Below are positions 25,663 to 35,323 of a stretch of 64,000 bases of DNA, in pieces (position 1 is the stretch's first letter; the number at the start of each line of letters is the position of its first letter). The translations under genes were made by a program, and so were the position numbers. This DNA comes from Acinetobacter schindleri CIP 107287. GTDB taxonomy: Bacteria; Pseudomonadota; Gammaproteobacteria; Pseudomonadales; Moraxellaceae. The notes under the pieces are model-generated. The model searched no databases, was not told the DNA's origin, and saw only the letters and a list, made by a program, of their open reading frames with translations. The DNA lies in the NCBI RefSeq assembly GCF_000368625.1, contig NZ_KB849575.1:301192-365191 (forward strand), in the 5' to 3' direction.

Positions 25663-26943
25663 TCAGACTGCCGATTTTTCAAATTTACTTCTATAAATCA
25701 GAGCGGTGAACAAGGTCACCAGACATACAGTCCAGACATAGTACATTGCACCAATATTGCTATACAGGCTAAGCCATTGTACGAGTGGCAAGGTAATTCC
25801 GCCGGCAATAGCATAGGCCAGATTGTAAGAGAAAGAAATCCCGGTAAAGCGGATCTGTGCCGGGAACATTTTTACCATGCTGTAAGACACCATCCCGACT
25901 GTACCGGAGCTTAAACCTAACAACATATACAGCATGAACACGGTTGACGGTGCAACATGGCCTAGGCTGTTATAGAAAATGCCCGCCATAGTCGCAACTA
26001 GAAGAGAACCAAACAGAATGACACGCCCAGCACCAAAACGATCGGCCAATACACCTGCCAGTACACAGCCCACCATTTGCATCACAATCGCCGCACTTTG
26101 CATTTTAAAGGCATTGGCACGTTCAAAACCAAAAGCACCGACCAGCAGGTTTGGCATCGCCAGAATCAGTACCACTACACAGCCCGTCAAGAACCAGGTA
26201 AAAAGCATTCCAATCACGACACCGGTTTTATGCTTTGCCAGAACCTGTTTCACCGGCAATTCTTTTGCCAGTTCTTTTTTGGCTTGCATGGCTTTAAATA
26301 CCGGTGTTTCTTTCAGGTAACTCCGCAGGTACAACGCTACAAAACCAAAAATACCGCCGAGGATAAAGGGAATACGCCATGCCCAGTCTTTAATTTCTGC
26401 TTCAGAGAACTGTAAGGAAATAAAGAGTGACATCAAGGCTCCCAGCAGAATCCCGAGTGACAGGCCTGCGGTAAGCACACCATTGGCAATCCCGATACGA
26501 CGCTCAGGGACATGTTCAGAGACAAAAGTCCAGGCAGCAGGAATTTCACCACCAATGGCAATTCCTTGTAGCACACGCATTAACAGCAACAGAATTGGCG
26601 CTGCATAACCAATGCTTTCAAAGGTCGGCATGACCCCGATCATCAGGGTAGGTAGTGCCATTAACAGAATTGACAGGCTAAACAGTCGTTTACGTCCAAT
26701 TAGATCACCAAAATGTGCCATCACTACACCACCCAATGGACGGAAGAAATAACCCGCAGCAAAAATGCCGTAGGTATTCAACATGGCCCAGAAAGGACTG
26801 AGTGTGCTGGGGAAGAACAGCTCTGAAATGAGCTTGGCATAAAATACATAGATGACAAAATCATAAAACTCGAGCGCGCCGCCCAGTGATGAAAGTCCAA
26901 GAGTGCGTTTATCTGCTTGTGACAGGCGCGGAGGTGCATCCAT
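25663..26943 (-). CDS. MFS metabolite:proton symporter (ProP/ShiA-like)
   Basis: A 426-residue major facilitator of the metabolite:H+ symporter family, which includes ProP, KgtP, CitA and ShiA. Diagnostic parts are GGALEFYDFVIYVFYA at the first helix, the motif A loop RPLGGVVMAHFGDLIGRKR, and RVLQGIAIGGEIPAAWTFVSEH in helix 4-5. The likely substrate is an organic acid or compatible solute, not resolvable here. AAGGA lies eight bases upstream of the ATG. The gene is monocistronic and convergent with the DUF2505 gene. Upstream is a 335-base AT-rich gap. Confidence 0.9.
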   Translation of the reverse strand: MDAPPRLSQADKRTLGLSSLGGALEFYDFVIYVFYAKLISELFFPSTLSPFWAMLNTYGIFAAGYFFRPLGGVVMAHFGDLIGRKRLFSLSILLMALPTLMIGVMPTFESIGYAAPILLLLMRVLQGIAIGGEIPAAWTFVSEHVPERRIGIANGVLTAGLSLGILLGALMSLFISLQFSEAEIKDWAWRIPFILGGIFGFVALYLRSYLKETPVFKAMQAKKELAKELPVKQVLAKHKTGVVIGMLFTWFLTGCVVVLILAMPNLLVGAFGFERANAFKMQSAAIVMQMVGCVLAGVLADRFGAGRVILFGSLLVATMAGIFYNSLGHVAPSTVFMLYMLLGLSSGTVGMVSYSMVKMFPAQIRFTGISFSYNLAYAIAGGITLPLVQWLSLYSNIGAMYYVWTVCLVTLFTALIYRSKFEKSAV

Positions 26944-27278
26944 GCTGAAATCCTTAATCTATTACTGAGTATTTGTTTGATTTTAAAAGAAACATTTTTT
27001 ATTGAATAATCAATCTTTCTTTGCTAAAAATAAACTAAAAGTTATAAAAAAAGATATTTATAAAATGCTTTGGAATAATAAAAGTTGAAATTGAGCAAAG
27101 AACTGAACTAAAAAATAGAGATGACTGATTTTTTAGTTCGTATTGATGTTCTTTCCTGATCAGGCTATTCGTTTAAAAAGTTTTCAGTGATACAGATTAC
27201 AAAAAAATCTGCTTTGGAAGGCGCTAAAATTGGCTTATAAAGAGTAGAGGCATTGCCTTAAATGAAGAGAGATTTAAC
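26944..27278. other. 335-base gap with divergent promoters
   Basis: AT-rich, between the MFS gene and the deformylase gene, which point away from each other. No gene, hairpin or repeat I can support. Confidence 0.5.
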
Positions 27279-27755
27279 ATGACTGTGTTAACCGTGGCCA
27301 GGCAAGGTGAGGCAATTTTAGGACTCGTTGCAACTGCTGTGGCAGATTCGGAATTCGGCAGTGAGTGGCTGTATCAGCTCAATAAATCCATGATGGATAC
27401 CATGCTTGACCGTCAGGGGGTAGGTATTGCTGCCCCACAAGTGTATATTTCCAAGCGGATCATTATTGTTGCTTCACGTCCAAACCTGCGTTATCCCGAG
27501 GCACCGTATATGGAAGCAGTGACAATGCTCAATCCGGAAATTGTACATGTTTCTGAAGCACAAGTTCTGGGTGAAGAAGGCTGTTTGAGTGTGCCGGATC
27601 AAAGAGGCAAAGTTGCCCGGGCACAAGATATTCGGGTGCGTTATTACACCATGGAAGGTGTGCAGGTTGATGCTGAATTTAGTGGCTTTGCTGCACGGAT
27701 TGTGCAGCATGAAATCGATCATCTGAATGGAATATTATTCACTGAGAGACTTTGA
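27279..27755 (+). CDS. Peptide deformylase (second-type paralogue)
   Basis: A 158-residue metalloenzyme that removes the formyl group from nascent protein N-termini. All three family motifs are intact: GVGIAAPQ at residues 47-54, EGCLS at 100-104 with the metal-binding Cys102, and HEIDH at 144-148 with both metal-binding His and the catalytic Glu145. Sequence is divergent from the usual def gene, which in this group normally sits beside fmt; here it is isolated, so this is probably an extra deformylase. It is convergent with the YbjQ genes, with nine bases between stops. Confidence 0.9.
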   Translation: MTVLTVARQGEAILGLVATAVADSEFGSEWLYQLNKSMMDTMLDRQGVGIAAPQVYISKRIIIVASRPNLRYPEAPYMEAVTMLNPEIVHVSEAQVLGEEGCLSVPDQRGKVARAQDIRVRYYTMEGVQVDAEFSGFAARIVQHEIDHLNGILFTERL

Positions 27756-27764
27756 ATCTAAGAC

Positions 27765-28202
27765 TTAAGGCTTTTTAATGGCAGTGCCATAAGCAAAGAC
27801 TTCCACCATTCCACCTTGCATGCCCAGTTCTGTAGTACTCAAGCGTAATCCCATAATCTGAGTAGCACCGATTTTCTCAGCTTCACACTTCAGGCGAACA
27901 ACAGCTTCCCGGCGTGCACGTTCCACAATACTTTCATAGCTGACCAGACGTCCACCCAAAATGTTCTGAATATTGGCAATCACATATTTAAAATAATCAT
28001 GGGAAATCACTACATTGGAGCTAATCAGCTGACCTTCGAATTCTGAAATTGTAAAACGGTGAGTATCTAGCACAATATGAGCAAGCCGTACTTCCTGTTC
28101 CGCCAGCTCTTTTAGATGTTTTCGTTCATAATAACGACCAAAGCCAAAACCTACCGAAAACAGCAGGGCAAAAACGACAAACTGAAAAATCAGGTTATCC
28201 AT
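27765..28202 (-). CDS. YbjQ family (DUF74) protein with N-terminal membrane helix
   Basis: A 145-residue protein. Residues 5-22 form a membrane helix followed by a basic RYYERKHLKEL stretch, and the C-terminal about 100 residues form a YbjQ/DUF74 domain with the characteristic NILGGRLVSYESIVERARREA and the strand pair GATQIMGLRL, MVEVFAYGTAI. The family forms a pentameric fold, and its function is unknown. It is the second gene of a two-gene unit with a soluble YbjQ protein, three bases after that gene's stop, with AGG before its ATG. Confidence 0.8.
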   Translation of the reverse strand: MDNLIFQFVVFALLFSVGFGFGRYYERKHLKELAEQEVRLAHIVLDTHRFTISEFEGQLISSNVVISHDYFKYVIANIQNILGGRLVSYESIVERARREAVVRLKCEAEKIGATQIMGLRLSTTELGMQGGMVEVFAYGTAIKKP

Positions 28203-28205
28203 AGC

Positions 28206-28610
28206 TTAACCTGCTGACGGGAAGGGATCTGGAAGCTTTGGAACATTCGGCTCCACTACCACCGCTGTACCATATACAAATAGTTCAGATGCACCTTGGG
28301 CGATGTTAGACGTTGAGAAACGAATGCCGACAATTGCATTGGCACCCATCTGACGAGCTTTTTCAATCATCCGGTTCATCGCTTCTTGGCGCGATTCTTC
28401 CAGAAGTTCGGTATAGGCAGTCAGCTCACCGCCAACAATATTTTTCAAACCTGCGAGCAAATCACGGCCAACGTGTTTACTACGTACCGTACTGCCATAG
28501 ACCACATCGATTTGACTGCTAATAACATGTCCCGGGACGGATTCCAGATTACTGAGTAGCATAAGGGATAGAGAACCTGATTCTGTTCCTTTGAAGATAA
28601 GAAACTCCAT
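28206..28610 (-). CDS. YbjQ family (DUF74) protein, soluble
   Basis: A protein of about 134 residues whose YbjQ domain covers most of its length: GRDLLAGLKNIVGGELTAYT, then ESRQEAMNRMIEKARQMGAN and AIVGIRFSTSNIAQGASELF. No metal-ligand cysteines are present. It precedes the membrane-anchored paralogue by three bases, so the two are co-expressed and could form mixed oligomers. Its ATG at 28610 has no ribosome binding site and lies only 13 bases after the T-run of the adeIJK terminator, so it may be read by leakage from adeK or from a promoter overlapping the terminator. Function is unknown. Confidence 0.8.
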   Translation of the reverse strand: MEFLIFKGTESGSLSLMLLSNLESVPGHVISSQIDVVYGSTVRSKHVGRDLLAGLKNIVGGELTAYTELLEESRQEAMNRMIEKARQMGANAIVGIRFSTSNIAQGASELFVYGTAVVVEPNVPKLPDPFPSAG

Positions 28611-28623
28611 GATAAAAAGCAAT

Positions 28624-28650
28624 AAAAAAGCCCACCGAAGTGAGCTTTTT
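28624..28650 (-). terminator. Terminator after adeK
   Basis: On the minus strand the stem AAGCTCAC/GTGGGCTT (one G-T pair) closes a TTCG tetraloop and is followed by six T, ending 14 bases before the ATG of the YbjQ gene. Confidence 0.88.
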
Positions 28651-28672
28651 CAATAAGATCGAAAACCGAGAC

Positions 28673-30118
28673 TTACTGCTGATTTGCCTGTTTACGTTCA
28701 GCTGTAGATGGCGGGTATTGAATCGTATCTGAGGTATTGGTTTTTAAACCGCCACCCAAAGATTTATACAATTCTACCTGATTGTTCAAATTGGCTTGTT
28801 CCAACAACAATAAACCTTGTTCTGCTGCATAAGAGGTACGCTGTGCATCCAACACGGTTAAATAGTTGTCAATGCCTGCGCGGAAGCGTGCATTAGACAA
28901 TTTGTAAGTGGTATTGGTCGCATCAACCAAGCGTTTTTGTGCCGCTAAACGATCACCAATATTTTGACGAACTGCCAAAGCATCATTTACTTCGCGGAAC
29001 GCAGACTGAATTGATTTTTCATAATCAGCCAACGCAATTTCCTGATCCGTTTCTGAAATTTTGATGTTGGCTTGACGTGTGCCCCAATCAAAAATTGGCA
29101 AGTCGATGCTCGGGCCCACTGCCCAAACAAAACTGCCTGATTTAAACAAATCACTCAAGTCAGTTGACGCATAGCCTGCATTGCCCGTAAGGCTAATGCT
29201 TGGAAATAAACGTGCTTTTGCTGCGCCAATATTGGCACCCGCAGCCGACAGTCGATACTCTGCAGTACGGATATCAGGACGGTTATTCAGCAAGTCACTA
29301 GGTAAACCTGCACCCATTGCGGTAGTGTTGGTAATACGCGTCACACGCTGCGTTGGTAATAACGCACTTGGAACTTGTTCGCCCACCAGCAAGTTCAGCA
29401 AGTTTTGTGCTTGCGCGACTTGGGTTTTATAGTTGGCAACATCATTACGTGCCGTTTCGACAGAAATTTGCGCCTGACGCACAGGCAGCTCGCTATCAAT
29501 ACCAACATCAAAACGCTTTTTGTTCAGATTGTAAGATTCAAGCTGCGTTTTTAACGTCTGATCTGCCAGTTTTAAATTGGCATTGGCAAATGAGTAGTTG
29601 AGCCATGCTTGCGCCACCTGACCAATCAAGGCAATTTGTGTGGCATCGCGTGAGCTTTGGGTGGCTAAATAGCTGTCCAATGCATTGTCTTTTAAGCTAC
29701 GTACACGTCCCCAAAAGTCCAACTCATAAGCAGTCACACCTAAACCGACGTTATAGCGTGTTTGTGCGCCACCGCCTTGATCTTGACGTAATACACTGCC
29801 ACTTGCACCAATGGTAGGTAACTGGTTGTTTTCGGTAATTTGATAGGCTTGTTGGGCACGTTGGATATTCAGCGTCGCTGTGCGTAAATCACGGTTATTG
29901 TTCAATGCCATATCTAAGACTTGTAACAAGCGTTGATCGGCAAAGAAATCTTTATAACCTTGTTCAGCCACTGAAGTACCCGATGCAGCAGTATAGCTGC
30001 TTGGAATACTTGTCTGAGCGACGGGTTCTGGCCCACGCATACTTTGACAAGCTGTCAAAGCAAGCGCGAGGGCAGAAACCGCAATACCACGGCCTGTATG
30101 CGACCATAAGTTTTGCAT
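28673..30118 (-). CDS. adeK: Outer membrane efflux channel AdeK
   Basis: A 481-residue outer membrane factor (TolC/OprM family, NodT subgroup) of the AdeIJK tripartite pump. A lipoprotein signal ends in LTAC, so the lipidated cysteine is at about 24, followed by QSMRGPEP. Two outer membrane efflux repeats make up the body, with VTAYELDFWGRVRSL and ISLTGNAGYASTDLSDL typical of this protein. The sequence recalls A. baumannii AdeK throughout. The ATG at 30118 shares its A with the adeJ stop, TGATG, so translation is coupled; a GTG one codon earlier is also possible. A terminator follows. Confidence 0.93.
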   Translation of the reverse strand: MQNLWSHTGRGIAVSALALALTACQSMRGPEPVAQTSIPSSYTAASGTSVAEQGYKDFFADQRLLQVLDMALNNNRDLRTATLNIQRAQQAYQITENNQLPTIGASGSVLRQDQGGGAQTRYNVGLGVTAYELDFWGRVRSLKDNALDSYLATQSSRDATQIALIGQVAQAWLNYSFANANLKLADQTLKTQLESYNLNKKRFDVGIDSELPVRQAQISVETARNDVANYKTQVAQAQNLLNLLVGEQVPSALLPTQRVTRITNTTAMGAGLPSDLLNNRPDIRTAEYRLSAAGANIGAAKARLFPSISLTGNAGYASTDLSDLFKSGSFVWAVGPSIDLPIFDWGTRQANIKISETDQEIALADYEKSIQSAFREVNDALAVRQNIGDRLAAQKRLVDATNTTYKLSNARFRAGIDNYLTVLDAQRTSYAAEQGLLLLEQANLNNQVELYKSLGGGLKTNTSDTIQYPPSTAERKQANQQ

Positions 30119-33100
30119 CACGATACATGCTCCTGATGATTTTGTTGTTTTGGTTTGTATTTAAAGATACTTCTAATCCAAACATAGAATACAGGAATAA
30201 AGAAGATCCCTAACAAGGTTGAGCTAATCACACCACCTAAAACACCATAACCGACCGAGTGTTGGCTACCTGCACCCGCACCTGATGAAAGTGCAAGCGG
30301 CAATACACCAAAACCAAAGGACAACGTGGTCATAATGATTGGACGTAAACGCATTTTTGCAGCATGCAAAGTCGCTTCAAACAGGTCTTCACCTTTTTCT
30401 TGTAGCTCTTTGGCAAATTCCACAATCAAAATCGCGTTTCTAGCAGATAAACCAATCACGGCAATAATTGCCACTTGGAAGTAAATGTTGTTGGATAGGT
30501 TCGGGTTTTTGAACAAAATCATGCCCCCGAAGGTAAGCAATAACGCTCCGACAATACCCAACGGTACCACCAAGAGGACTGAGAATGGAATAGACCAGCT
30601 TTCATACAAGGCCGCCAAACATAAGAATACAATCAGTAATGACAGTGCATAGAGGAATGGTGCCTGATCGCCCGATTCACGTTCTTCAAGCGATAAACCT
30701 GTCCATTCATAATCAAAGCCATTTAAGCCCATAGACGGTAGTTTTGCGACAATTTCTTCCATCGCTTGCATGGCTTCACCAGAGCTGACACCTGGCGCAG
30801 GTGAACCCTGAATGTTCTTGGCAGATACACCGTTATAGCGTTCCAAACGCGGTGAACCATAAGTCCATTCACCTGTTGCAAAGGCAGAGAATGGCACCAT
30901 ATCACCACTATTGTTGCGGACATACCACTTGTTCAGGTCTTCAGGCATCATGCGAGAGTCTGATTCAGCTTGAACATAGACTTTTTTCACACGACCACGG
31001 TCAATGAAATCATTGATATACGAACCACCCCAAGCCATGCTCATGGTGCTGTTGATTTCAGCAATGCTGACACCTGCCGCACCTGCTTGCGCTTGGTCAA
31101 TAATAATACGGTACTGTGGTGTATCTTCCTGACCATTTGGACGCACCCCCATTAAGCGTGGGTCTTTCGCTGCTTCACCCAACACTATATTACGTGCCAT
31201 GGTGAGTTTTTCGTGGCCATTGCCCGCAGCATCTTTCAGTTGCAAGTTAAAGCCTGAGCTGACACCTAATTCTGGCATCGCAGGAAGCTGTAATGGCATG
31301 ATGTAAGTCGCATCTTTCACAATCATGTTCAGTGCCATACCACGTTGGATAATTGCACCAATTTGTGATTCAGGGCTGGTACGCTCACTCCAATCTTTTA
31401 ACTTAATGAACGCCATACCTGCGTTTTGACCAATCCCTGAGAAAGAGAAGCCCGAAACACTAAATACCGATTGCACATGCTCTTTTTCATTTTCTCTGAA
31501 AAAATTAGACATGCTGGTCATGGTAGCTTCAGTACGTTCCAAGGTTGCATTTGGTGGGAGTTGTACCAATGTCATCACCACACCCTGATCTTCATCAGGT
31601 AAGAATGATGATGGTAGTTTTTGGAACAATAACACAATAATGCCCAGTACCACTGCATATAAAACCCCCGAGAAGATTTTATGATGCGTCATGCGGTTAA
31701 CACCGCCTTGATATTTAACTGAGAGCTTATCGAAACTGCGGTTAAACCAGCGGAAGAAACGTGCAAAAATACCGTTGCTTTCTGGCTTGTTTGGATCGTG
31801 CTGTTTAAGAATCGTGGCACACAGGGCAGGGGTAAAGGTCAATGCTACTAATAGTGATAGCACCATTGCAGTCACAAGGGTAATGGAGAATTGACGATAA
31901 ATAACACCTGTCGTCCCACCAAAGAATGCCATAGGTACGAATACTGCAGACAATACCGAGGTAATCCCGATCAGTGCGCCTGAAATCTGTTTCATCGACT
32001 TTTCAGTCGCCGCTACAGGGTCAAGATGTTCTTCGACCATGACACGTTCTACGTTTTCCACCACGACAATTGCGTCATCGACCAATAAACCAATCGCCAA
32101 TACCATGGCAAACATGGTCAGAGTGTTAATCGTGAAGCCAAACATATTGATTACGGCAAAAGTACCCAGTACCACCACAGGCACGGCCATGGTTGGAATA
32201 ATTGTGGCACGCCAGTTCTGCAAGAACAGGAACATCACAATAAAGACCAAAATGATCGCTTCAATTAAAGTTTTAACAACACTCTTAATCGAAAGTTCAA
32301 TGAATGGTGTGGTATCAAAGGCCAATTCATCCTTTAAACCCGCAGGGTAGTTTGGACGTAACTGTTTGAGACGTTCTTCCACAGCAGCAGCAGTATCTAG
32401 GGCGTTAGCACCTGTAGACAATTTAATTGCGACACCGCCTGCAGGCTTACCGTTGTATTTAGAAATAAACTGATAGTTGTCTGCACCAAGTTCAACACGC
32501 GCAACATCACCCAAGCGAACCTGAGCACCTGAAGCTGTATTTTTTAGAAAAATATTTCTAAACTGCTCAGGCGTCTGCAACATACTTTGCGCAGTTACCG
32601 TCGCATTCAAAGCTTGACCTTCAATTGCAGGTGCACCGCCCAATTGACCTACCGCAACCTGTGCGTTTTGGGTGCGAATGGCTTGAGCAATATCACTTGG
32701 TGTGACTTGCAAACTTGCCATTTTGGCAGGATCCATCCAAATACGCATTGCGTATGAACCACCAAAGACTTGAAGTTCACCAACACCTGCAACACGGCTA
32801 AGTGGTTCAGAGATGTTTGAGTTTACATAGTCATTAATGTCTGACGCCGATAGGCTTCCATCTGGAGAGTAAAATGCAAGAACCTGCATAAAGCTCGCAC
32901 CAGACTTGGTGACTTTTACACCTTGACGTTGTACATCTTCAGGTAAAAGCGCCGTTGCCGATTGCAGTTTGTTCTGTACTTGAACTTGAGCAATATCAGG
33001 ATCGATGCCTTGTTCAAAGTTCAAGTTAATAGACGCTTGACCATTACCCGCACTGTTTGAAGAGATATAACGTAGACCATCCAGACCATTCATTTGTTGT

Positions 33101-33297
33101 TCAATGATTTGTGTTACCGTGTTTTCCACAGTTTCAGCAGATGCACCCGGATAGGTTGCAGCAATGGTGACCGTTGGCGGTGCAATGGTCGGATATTGGG
33201 CAATTGGCATGTTGGTGAGGGTAATAACCCCCGCCAGCATGATCACCAATGAAATCACCCACGCAAAGATAGGACGATGAATAAAAAATTGAGCCAT
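30118..33297 (-). CDS. adeJ: RND efflux transporter AdeJ
   Basis: A 1059-residue inner membrane RND pump (HAE1 family), nearly the length of A. baumannii AdeJ (1058). It drives drug export by proton exchange. The proton-relay aspartates are present in GLLVDDAIVVVENVERVM of helix 4, and the start MAQFFIHRPIFAWVISLVIM is family-typical. Known substrates of the A. baumannii pump include beta-lactams, chloramphenicol, tetracycline, fluoroquinolones and biocides. AAGGAG precedes the ATG. It is the middle gene of adeI-adeJ-adeK, 12 bases after adeI and overlapping adeK by one base. Confidence 0.95.
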   Translation of the reverse strand: MAQFFIHRPIFAWVISLVIMLAGVITLTNMPIAQYPTIAPPTVTIAATYPGASAETVENTVTQIIEQQMNGLDGLRYISSNSAGNGQASINLNFEQGIDPDIAQVQVQNKLQSATALLPEDVQRQGVKVTKSGASFMQVLAFYSPDGSLSASDINDYVNSNISEPLSRVAGVGELQVFGGSYAMRIWMDPAKMASLQVTPSDIAQAIRTQNAQVAVGQLGGAPAIEGQALNATVTAQSMLQTPEQFRNIFLKNTASGAQVRLGDVARVELGADNYQFISKYNGKPAGGVAIKLSTGANALDTAAAVEERLKQLRPNYPAGLKDELAFDTTPFIELSIKSVVKTLIEAIILVFIVMFLFLQNWRATIIPTMAVPVVVLGTFAVINMFGFTINTLTMFAMVLAIGLLVDDAIVVVENVERVMVEEHLDPVAATEKSMKQISGALIGITSVLSAVFVPMAFFGGTTGVIYRQFSITLVTAMVLSLLVALTFTPALCATILKQHDPNKPESNGIFARFFRWFNRSFDKLSVKYQGGVNRMTHHKIFSGVLYAVVLGIIVLLFQKLPSSFLPDEDQGVVMTLVQLPPNATLERTEATMTSMSNFFRENEKEHVQSVFSVSGFSFSGIGQNAGMAFIKLKDWSERTSPESQIGAIIQRGMALNMIVKDATYIMPLQLPAMPELGVSSGFNLQLKDAAGNGHEKLTMARNIVLGEAAKDPRLMGVRPNGQEDTPQYRIIIDQAQAGAAGVSIAEINSTMSMAWGGSYINDFIDRGRVKKVYVQAESDSRMMPEDLNKWYVRNNSGDMVPFSAFATGEWTYGSPRLERYNGVSAKNIQGSPAPGVSSGEAMQAMEEIVAKLPSMGLNGFDYEWTGLSLEERESGDQAPFLYALSLLIVFLCLAALYESWSIPFSVLLVVPLGIVGALLLTFGGMILFKNPNLSNNIYFQVAIIAVIGLSARNAILIVEFAKELQEKGEDLFEATLHAAKMRLRPIIMTTLSFGFGVLPLALSSGAGAGSQHSVGYGVLGGVISSTLLGIFFIPVFYVWIRSIFKYKPKQQNHQEHVS

Positions 33298-33309
33298 AAA
33301 CCTTACTCC

Positions 33310-34578
33310 TTATGCTTTGGCAGCAGGTTTTTGTTCAGATTGTTCTTTTGCATCATCCGCTTTTTGCGCTGCACCAGGTTGTTGGGCAGCAGGTTGTGCA
33401 GCACCCTGTGGTGTAGCAGCTTGAGGCTGGTAAGGTTTAGCCACGACCTGTTGTTCCGGTTTTACTTTCGCAATACCATCTACAATCACTTTATCACCCG
33501 GCTTCAAACCTTCAGTCACGATCCAGTTTTGGCCTTGTGTACCCGCAGTCGTGACTGGGCGTGGGATTACCTTATTATCAGCACCCACTAACATTGCCAT
33601 AGCTTGACCGGTAGGCGTACGTGTTAATGCCGCCTGAGGAATCAGGTAAGCATTTGGTACTTCACCCTGAACGATTTGCGCAGTAGCAAACATACCTGGT
33701 AGCAACAGGTGATTCTTGTTCGGGAATACTGCACGCAGTGTCACTGTACCAGTTTCAGGATTCACGCTGGCATCAGAGAATGCTAAACGGCCTTCAACCG
33801 GATAGATGCTGCCATCTTCCAGTTTTAACTTCACACGTGTGTTATTAGAGCTGTTCAGGTCACCTTTACTCAACTGCTGACGCAGACGCAGCAATTCCGC
33901 ACTTGACTGGTTAATGTCTACATAGATCGGATCCAGACGCTGAATGGTTACCAAAGGCTCTGGCTGGTTTGCAGTTACCAGCGCACCTGCAGTGATTGAA
34001 GAACGGTTAGTTTGACCAGAAATTGGCGCACGTACAGTTGAATAGCCTAAGTTAATTTGAGCATTACGTAATGTTGCACGGTTCGCATTCAAATCAGCTT
34101 CAGCCAGTTTAACCTGCGCTACAATATCATCATATTCCTGCTTGGAAATCGCATTAGTACCAACCAGTTGACGGTAACGACCTTCTTTAACACGTAACAC
34201 GCCCAGATTTGCCTCAGCACGTGCAATTGCTGCACGAGCATTGTCCACTGTGGCACGGTTAGTACTAGAGTCAATTTCATACAGCGCCTGACCTTCACGG
34301 ACATAGCTGCCTTCGCTGAATAAGCGTTTTAGCACGACACCAGTCGCCTGTGGACGTACTTCTGAAATCTCAAATGCTGTTGTGCGACCTGAGAGTTCAA
34401 CAGACTGCTCAACGCTTTGTGGCTGTGCAACCAGCACACCAACTTCAGTCGGTGGCATTTGCTGTTGAGCACCAGCTTGCTGGCCCTCTTTAGGATCTTT
34501 GCTACAGCCAACAAGCGCGATACTTGTTGCTAATGCGCAAGCAGTCAGGGCAGGTGCCCAAAGCTTTGCAGACATCAT
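33310..34578 (-). CDS. adeI: RND periplasmic adaptor AdeI
   Basis: A 422-residue membrane fusion lipoprotein that links AdeJ to AdeK. The signal peptide ends in the lipobox LVGC. Then follow the HlyD/AcrA parts in order: lipoyl-like EVRPQATGVVLKRLFSEGSY, an alpha-hairpin with Ala- and Glu-rich helices (about 100-175), beta-barrel (LAFSDASVNPETGTVTLRA) and membrane-proximal domain. The C-terminal 45 residues are rich in Gln, Ala and Pro and probably disordered. GAGG precedes the first of two adjacent ATG codons. The usual repressor AdeN is not next to it, as expected, since adeN lies elsewhere in Acinetobacter. Confidence 0.94.
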   Translation of the reverse strand: MMSAKLWAPALTACALATSIALVGCSKDPKEGQQAGAQQQMPPTEVGVLVAQPQSVEQSVELSGRTTAFEISEVRPQATGVVLKRLFSEGSYVREGQALYEIDSSTNRATVDNARAAIARAEANLGVLRVKEGRYRQLVGTNAISKQEYDDIVAQVKLAEADLNANRATLRNAQINLGYSTVRAPISGQTNRSSITAGALVTANQPEPLVTIQRLDPIYVDINQSSAELLRLRQQLSKGDLNSSNNTRVKLKLEDGSIYPVEGRLAFSDASVNPETGTVTLRAVFPNKNHLLLPGMFATAQIVQGEVPNAYLIPQAALTRTPTGQAMAMLVGADNKVIPRPVTTAGTQGQNWIVTEGLKPGDKVIVDGIAKVKPEQQVVAKPYQPQAATPQGAAQPAAQQPGAAQKADDAKEQSEQKPAAKA

Positions 34579-35100
34579 TGTTCCACCTCGATTAGATTTT
34601 TATCTAAATTTTTTATTTGTAACTTATTGTATTTAAAAAAATTAAACACAATGACAAGATCCAAATAAAACTTATACTTCGGTCGGCGATTACTTTTAGA
34701 GGAAACCATATTCACCAAAGGTTTTTTAAAATTCTTATGCCCATCACACCATCAGTTTATGAGGAAGATATTGCTGGCTGATGTAAATCACCAAGCGACA
34801 TAACTGGAATGGGCAATCTGTATTGTTCAATTTATGAAACATCCAAAATGCCATACTGAGGCAATGAGAATTTTAAGTCGCCATTTGAGAATAAATCCTC
34901 CAAGAATTCCGATACATATAAAATTAAGTTTGCATACTTTTTATACCAAACTGGGGCAATACACCAGCAGATGGTTAAAAGTAATACAAATGGCATGCCA
35001 TACAGGCACCTTATGGCTGCGGTTATTTAATACAGACAGATCTCTGTGTAGTACTTTATTTATTCAGCAATCAGCAAATCAAACTTGCTATAAGCTGAAT
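34579..35100. other. Gap upstream of adeI
   Basis: Holds the adeI promoter region. The first 100 bases on the adeI side are very AT-rich. A 95-codon plus-strand frame (34834-35121) has no ribosome binding site or protein-like pattern and is not accepted. Confidence 0.5.
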
Positions 35101-35245
35101 CAAGATGAACGAACACACTGAAAATCAAATAAAAAAACCGACAAAAAGCAACAAGTAGGGCATGCCAAATATCCTTGTTCTTTCTAACCGACATGATACC
35201 GGTTAACCGTCTGTCCTGAAGTGTACTTGTCAGTACACTTTTTTT
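35101..35245 (+). ncRNA. Possible small RNA beside adeI
   Basis: An extended -10 element, TGCTATAAG at 35086-35094, would start a transcript near 35101. Downstream are a small hairpin (AACCG at 35186-35190 with CGGTT at 35200-35204) and then a strong terminator at 35219-35245. No plausible coding frame lies between. The terminator on the plus strand has no protein gene to serve, which is the main argument for an RNA gene. The -35 region is poor and no homologue was searched. Confidence 0.3.
35219..35245 (+). terminator. Orphan plus-strand intrinsic terminator
   Basis: AAGTGTACT and AGTACACTT form a perfect 9-base stem around TGTC, followed by a run of T to 35245. The minus strand side has no T-run after the stem, so it works only for plus-strand transcription. 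Confidence 0.7.
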
Positions 35246-35323
35246 CAAGTGTGCGTAATTTATACAAAATCCATATTTTTATTAGGTAATTCTGTTGATA
35301 AATCAATAAGAATTGTCTCAGTT

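Noticed and set aside
34834..35121. 95-codon plus-strand frame in the gap upstream of adeI
   Set aside because: No ribosome binding site, no protein-like pattern, basic and aromatic composition expected of noncoding AT-rich DNA.
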